64,000 nt of DNA from Atherinomorus stipes (lineage: Eukaryota > Chordata > Actinopteri > Atheriniformes > Atherinidae). Made by a program: the position numbers and the translations under genes. The stretch lies in NCBI GenBank assembly GCA_023101725.1, contig JALJCO010003410.1, positions 1,227,001 to 1,291,000 of the forward strand, given 5' to 3'. Position 1 is the stretch's first letter; every line of letters begins with the position of its first letter. Below the pieces are notes generated by a model that saw only the letters and a program-made list of their open reading frames with translations, searched no databases and had not been told where the DNA came from. Positions 61,409-64,000 of this stretch are shown in pieces.

Positions 61409-64000
61409 ATGTCTAAGGCATCAACTCTGAAAATAAGCAGCGCGAGTTCAGTCAAGGTGAGTTGAACTGTTGGAACAGAAAGGCTTCCGATCAGGGAAAC
61501 AAACGCAGGGAAGGTGTTGCTTTAGCCTCGTTGTGTGACAGTTGCTTTTGTGCAGGTTGCGTATATTCAGGGCTCATAAATGCATATTTGAAAAGAGACA
61601 CAAAGGTGGCGGAAAATCCCCCTCTGCGAGGAAAGCGAAAGTAAAATCCCAAAGACTTGCAGTAAACGTGATTCAGCAGTTTTTTGGAGATTAAAATGTT
61701 CACAATACCCTCCTTATTTTCTTTTACAGGTGGAAAACTTCCGCCAGTCCCTGTATCATGAGGTTCGTGTCTCATTCATTAATAATAAAAGCCTTGTTGG
61801 GGTTTTCACAAGTGACTTTTCCCCTAATCGTTTTTTTACGTTTAGGCAGAAAATCTTTTCTCCAATTTCATCCCTGTGAAGATTATTCAGCTGGATGCCC
61901 TGCTCAAGGTTTAGTATATAAACCTCAGTCCTAACTTATATCTGTTTTATGTGGTCGTCTTTCCTCTCATCCTGTCTGTCATCTGTCCTTACAGGATGAT
62001 GCTCTCAGCATCACAGATGTGTCTTCACTACAGGCTCCTCTGGATATCCCCATCCCAGACCCCCCTTCTCCAGAAGATGAGGTGAGACTGTCAGCTGTCT
62101 ATAATGGATTGTTTTCTTGTTTTACATGAGGCTACCTCATTAAATACACAACTAATTTCTGCCCAGAACATATTAAACATATTCAACTTTACCTTTAATA
62201 CAGCCTGTTCCACACTCTCTTTTCTGCTTATTCAGAAGCTGAAGCCTGTGTCTGCAATTTAAAACAACCCTATAAGCATTCAGCCGTACATCTTTCTCAT
62301 CATTTCTTTGAATAGTGTTCAGGAATATAACTCTGGGCTTATCGGAGGACATTTCAAAGCCCTCCTTTCAACGTTTGCTCTCTTTTGTCCTGTTCTTTGT
62401 CATGATCCCACGCTGCTACAATAATGTTGACGTCCAGACTGTGGAAGATTCATAAAATCTGCCAACACTGTTTTTTTTTTTCCCCAGTCAGGTTCTTTCG
62501 CCATTTGTCATAGCCCAGCTTTTAATATTTCCCACACTGCACAGCAGGCTGAGGTGTGCCACGTTTTCAGCTAATAGGGTGACCTTGTTGGTGAAAAAAT
62601 CTATTTTTGGTCTGTCAAACTACCATGCTTGGCATTTTTGGTGGATTTGATTAAAGAAATGAGAACAGTGTGTCTTTGCGACAGGCTGTTAGTTACTAAG
62701 TGTCTGATATAATTTAAAAAAAAAAAAACTTTTCTAAGTTGTCTGTTATGTGGAGACAACACTTGTTCATTGCATGAGTGAGGGGACCTTTTACACTTGA
62801 ATATTGAGATTTTTTTTTTCTTTTTAGGCAGGTATTACGTAAGTGATTGGACAAAATTATTATTTTTTGTTGGGCTTGTTTTTTTTTCCTCATGATGCAT
62901 ATAAATGAAGTTAGTGATCATATCTTGCATCAGAAATTCAAATCTGCATCCAAACATCCATCTAAAAAGCAAACTACGAGATTTAAGACTTCTTTTTGAT
63001 CTTTGGAGCAACTGTAAAAAAAGAAAAGGGAAAGTCTGCAGAACAAGAACATGTGGCCTTAAACTCAAAAGCACCAAATGCAGGTTTGCTCTGTAACAGA
63101 GTAAATACGCAATACACTTAAAACATTTCTTTTCATCACTAAAAATAATCAGCTGATATAAACACATTTAGCCATGACTCAGTCATGTCGACATTAGATG
63201 TTATGAAGCACCAAATAAAGCATTATAAAACCGGTTCTCTGTGTCTTTGTACAAAAAAAATGCAGGAAATGGAGACTGACAAGAATGAAGATGAAGAGAA
63301 GAAGAAGAAGAAAGGTAGTGTATTTTTAATCAGAGTTGACGCAGGATGCGTGTGAGGGGAATGAAAAGCTTCAGCTGTCTTCTTTATGCTTCAGCTCCAA
63401 AATGTGGCTTCATCAAAGGCAACGAGAAGATCATGATGATTCTGGACCGGGTGAAGCCGGAGATCGTGGCTCTCAGAGAGACCATCATTGTTGTAAGTGA
63501 AGCAGTGAGGACTGATTCTGTCTTTACTCTAAAATGCAGTTCACAAATCATTGAAACCATTAAAGTAGCATTGCATGTTTAAGTTGTGTGTATAACTCTT
63601 TCAGGTGTCTTGCTGGATTCAGCACCTCATCCCTAAAATAGAAGATGGAAATGACTTCGGAGTTGCCATCCAGGTACTTTTATTTTTCCTGGTCTTACAC
63701 CAGAATGAACAGTTTTGTTGTATTCAGCTCTTCATCTGGAGCTTAAACCTGCATAATGGTTACACTTGCCATCGTTCATTTTACCCACAGGAAAAAAATC
63801 CTGGAGAGATTCACTGCAGTCAAAACCAAAGTTGATGAATTTCAGACCAAAATCAACAAGTAAGATACAGAATCTGTCAAGATTTCTGCACATATTTAAA
63901 CTCAAGCAGGAAGCAAGTCGCTTCACCCCCTCCGCTCAGTTTTTTGACTGTGTGTTTAAATACTCAGGTACTTTTCAGAGAGGGGGGACGCTGTCGCCAA
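61409..64000 (+). CDS. psme2: Proteasome activator subunit PA28 beta (partial, with an apparent frameshift)
   Basis: PA28 alpha/beta forms a ring on the 20S proteasome, opens the gate and favours peptides for MHC class I. Coding exons: 61409-61456, 61730-61762, 61846-61908, 61995-62081, 63266-63314, 63395-63492, 63605-63673, 63791-63859 and 63968 to beyond the window. The protein opens [27 protein letters not shown], a short acidic/lysine-rich insert ([16 protein letters not shown]) and [20 protein letters not shown] follow, then the activation-loop region [11 protein letters not shown]. The short insert and IPDPP with [14 protein letters not shown] fit PSME2, not PSME1. Exon 8 begins with G then seven A; six A would keep the frame. 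As written, the protein ends after about 163 residues at TGA 63833-63835. Everything downstream is intact in the expected frame, so either an assembly error or a recent lesion is likely. The gene is divergent from rnf31. Confidence 0.93.
62180..62720. repeat. Dispersed repeat in psme2 intron 4, related to the element at 33355
   Basis: Blocks such as 'caataatgttgacgtccagactgtgga' and 'acgttttcagctaatagggtgaccttgttggtg' match, with substitutions, 'caataatgtcgagctccaggctctggg' and 'aagttttcagctaatagctg...cttgttggtg' at about 33630-33990. It is the same family without its ends. Non-coding. Confidence 0.6.

Noticed and set aside
61409..64000. psme2 as PSME1 (PA28 alpha)
   Set aside because: The acidic/lysine insert is short, and IPDPP with [19 protein letters not shown] matches the beta subunit; the rnf31 neighbour also fits PSME2.

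Overview
This is a window of a vertebrate nuclear genome, almost certainly a ray-finned (teleost) fish. Genes are split by GT..AG introns, non-coding DNA is AT-rich, and the spacers are packed with fish-type DNA transposons (hAT-like MITEs with perfect 8-bp target duplications, Tc1-like elements), a 5'-truncated L1/Tx1-type LINE, a Helitron remnant and long (TA)n tracts. There is no bacterial, operon or CRISPR architecture. The species cannot be named from sequence alone.

Four protein-coding genes could be assembled exon by exon. (1) emc9, plus strand, 11175-18147, 5 coding exons, 205 aa, a subunit of the ER membrane protein complex. (2) irf9, minus strand, 31682-20903, 9 coding exons, about 421 aa, the DNA-binding subunit of ISGF3, with a non-coding first exon ending near 32125. 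(3) rnf31 (HOIP), minus strand, 57853-33192, 23 coding exons, 1113 aa, the catalytic subunit of the linear ubiquitin assembly complex. (4) psme2 (PA28 beta), plus strand, from 61409 past the window edge, the interferon-inducible proteasome activator. The same four genes are neighbours in the human 14q11-q12 cluster (from memory), so this is a conserved immune-signalling block: linear ubiquitin/NF-kB signalling, type I interferon transcription and antigen processing.

Layout: 1-10.9 kb is a repeat-rich region with no host gene I could find (fold-back elements, a GC palindrome, a microsatellite and a 3.6-kb LINE). 11.2-18.1 kb is emc9, its last intron filled by MITEs and (TA)n. 18.2-20.9 kb is spacer and irf9 3' sequence. 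20.9-32.2 kb is irf9, with a layered Tc1/hAT/SINE-like pile-up in intron 1. 32.2-33.2 kb holds the irf9 promoter and rnf31 3'UTR. 33.2-58.8 kb is rnf31, whose introns carry a Helitron-bearing element and several hAT MITEs. 58.8-61.4 kb is the divergent rnf31/psme2 promoter interval, split by a Tc1-like transposon. 61.4-64 kb is psme2.

The points most worth following up are a one-base frameshift in psme2 exon 8 at an A7 run; a forced choice of 3' splice site at irf9 exon 4 that decides between full-length and DNA-binding-domain-only protein; a GAS element abutting an E-box at the irf9 promoter; the transposon in the rnf31/psme2 promoter; and a composite MITE family whose copies carry one, two or four copies of an internal arm.
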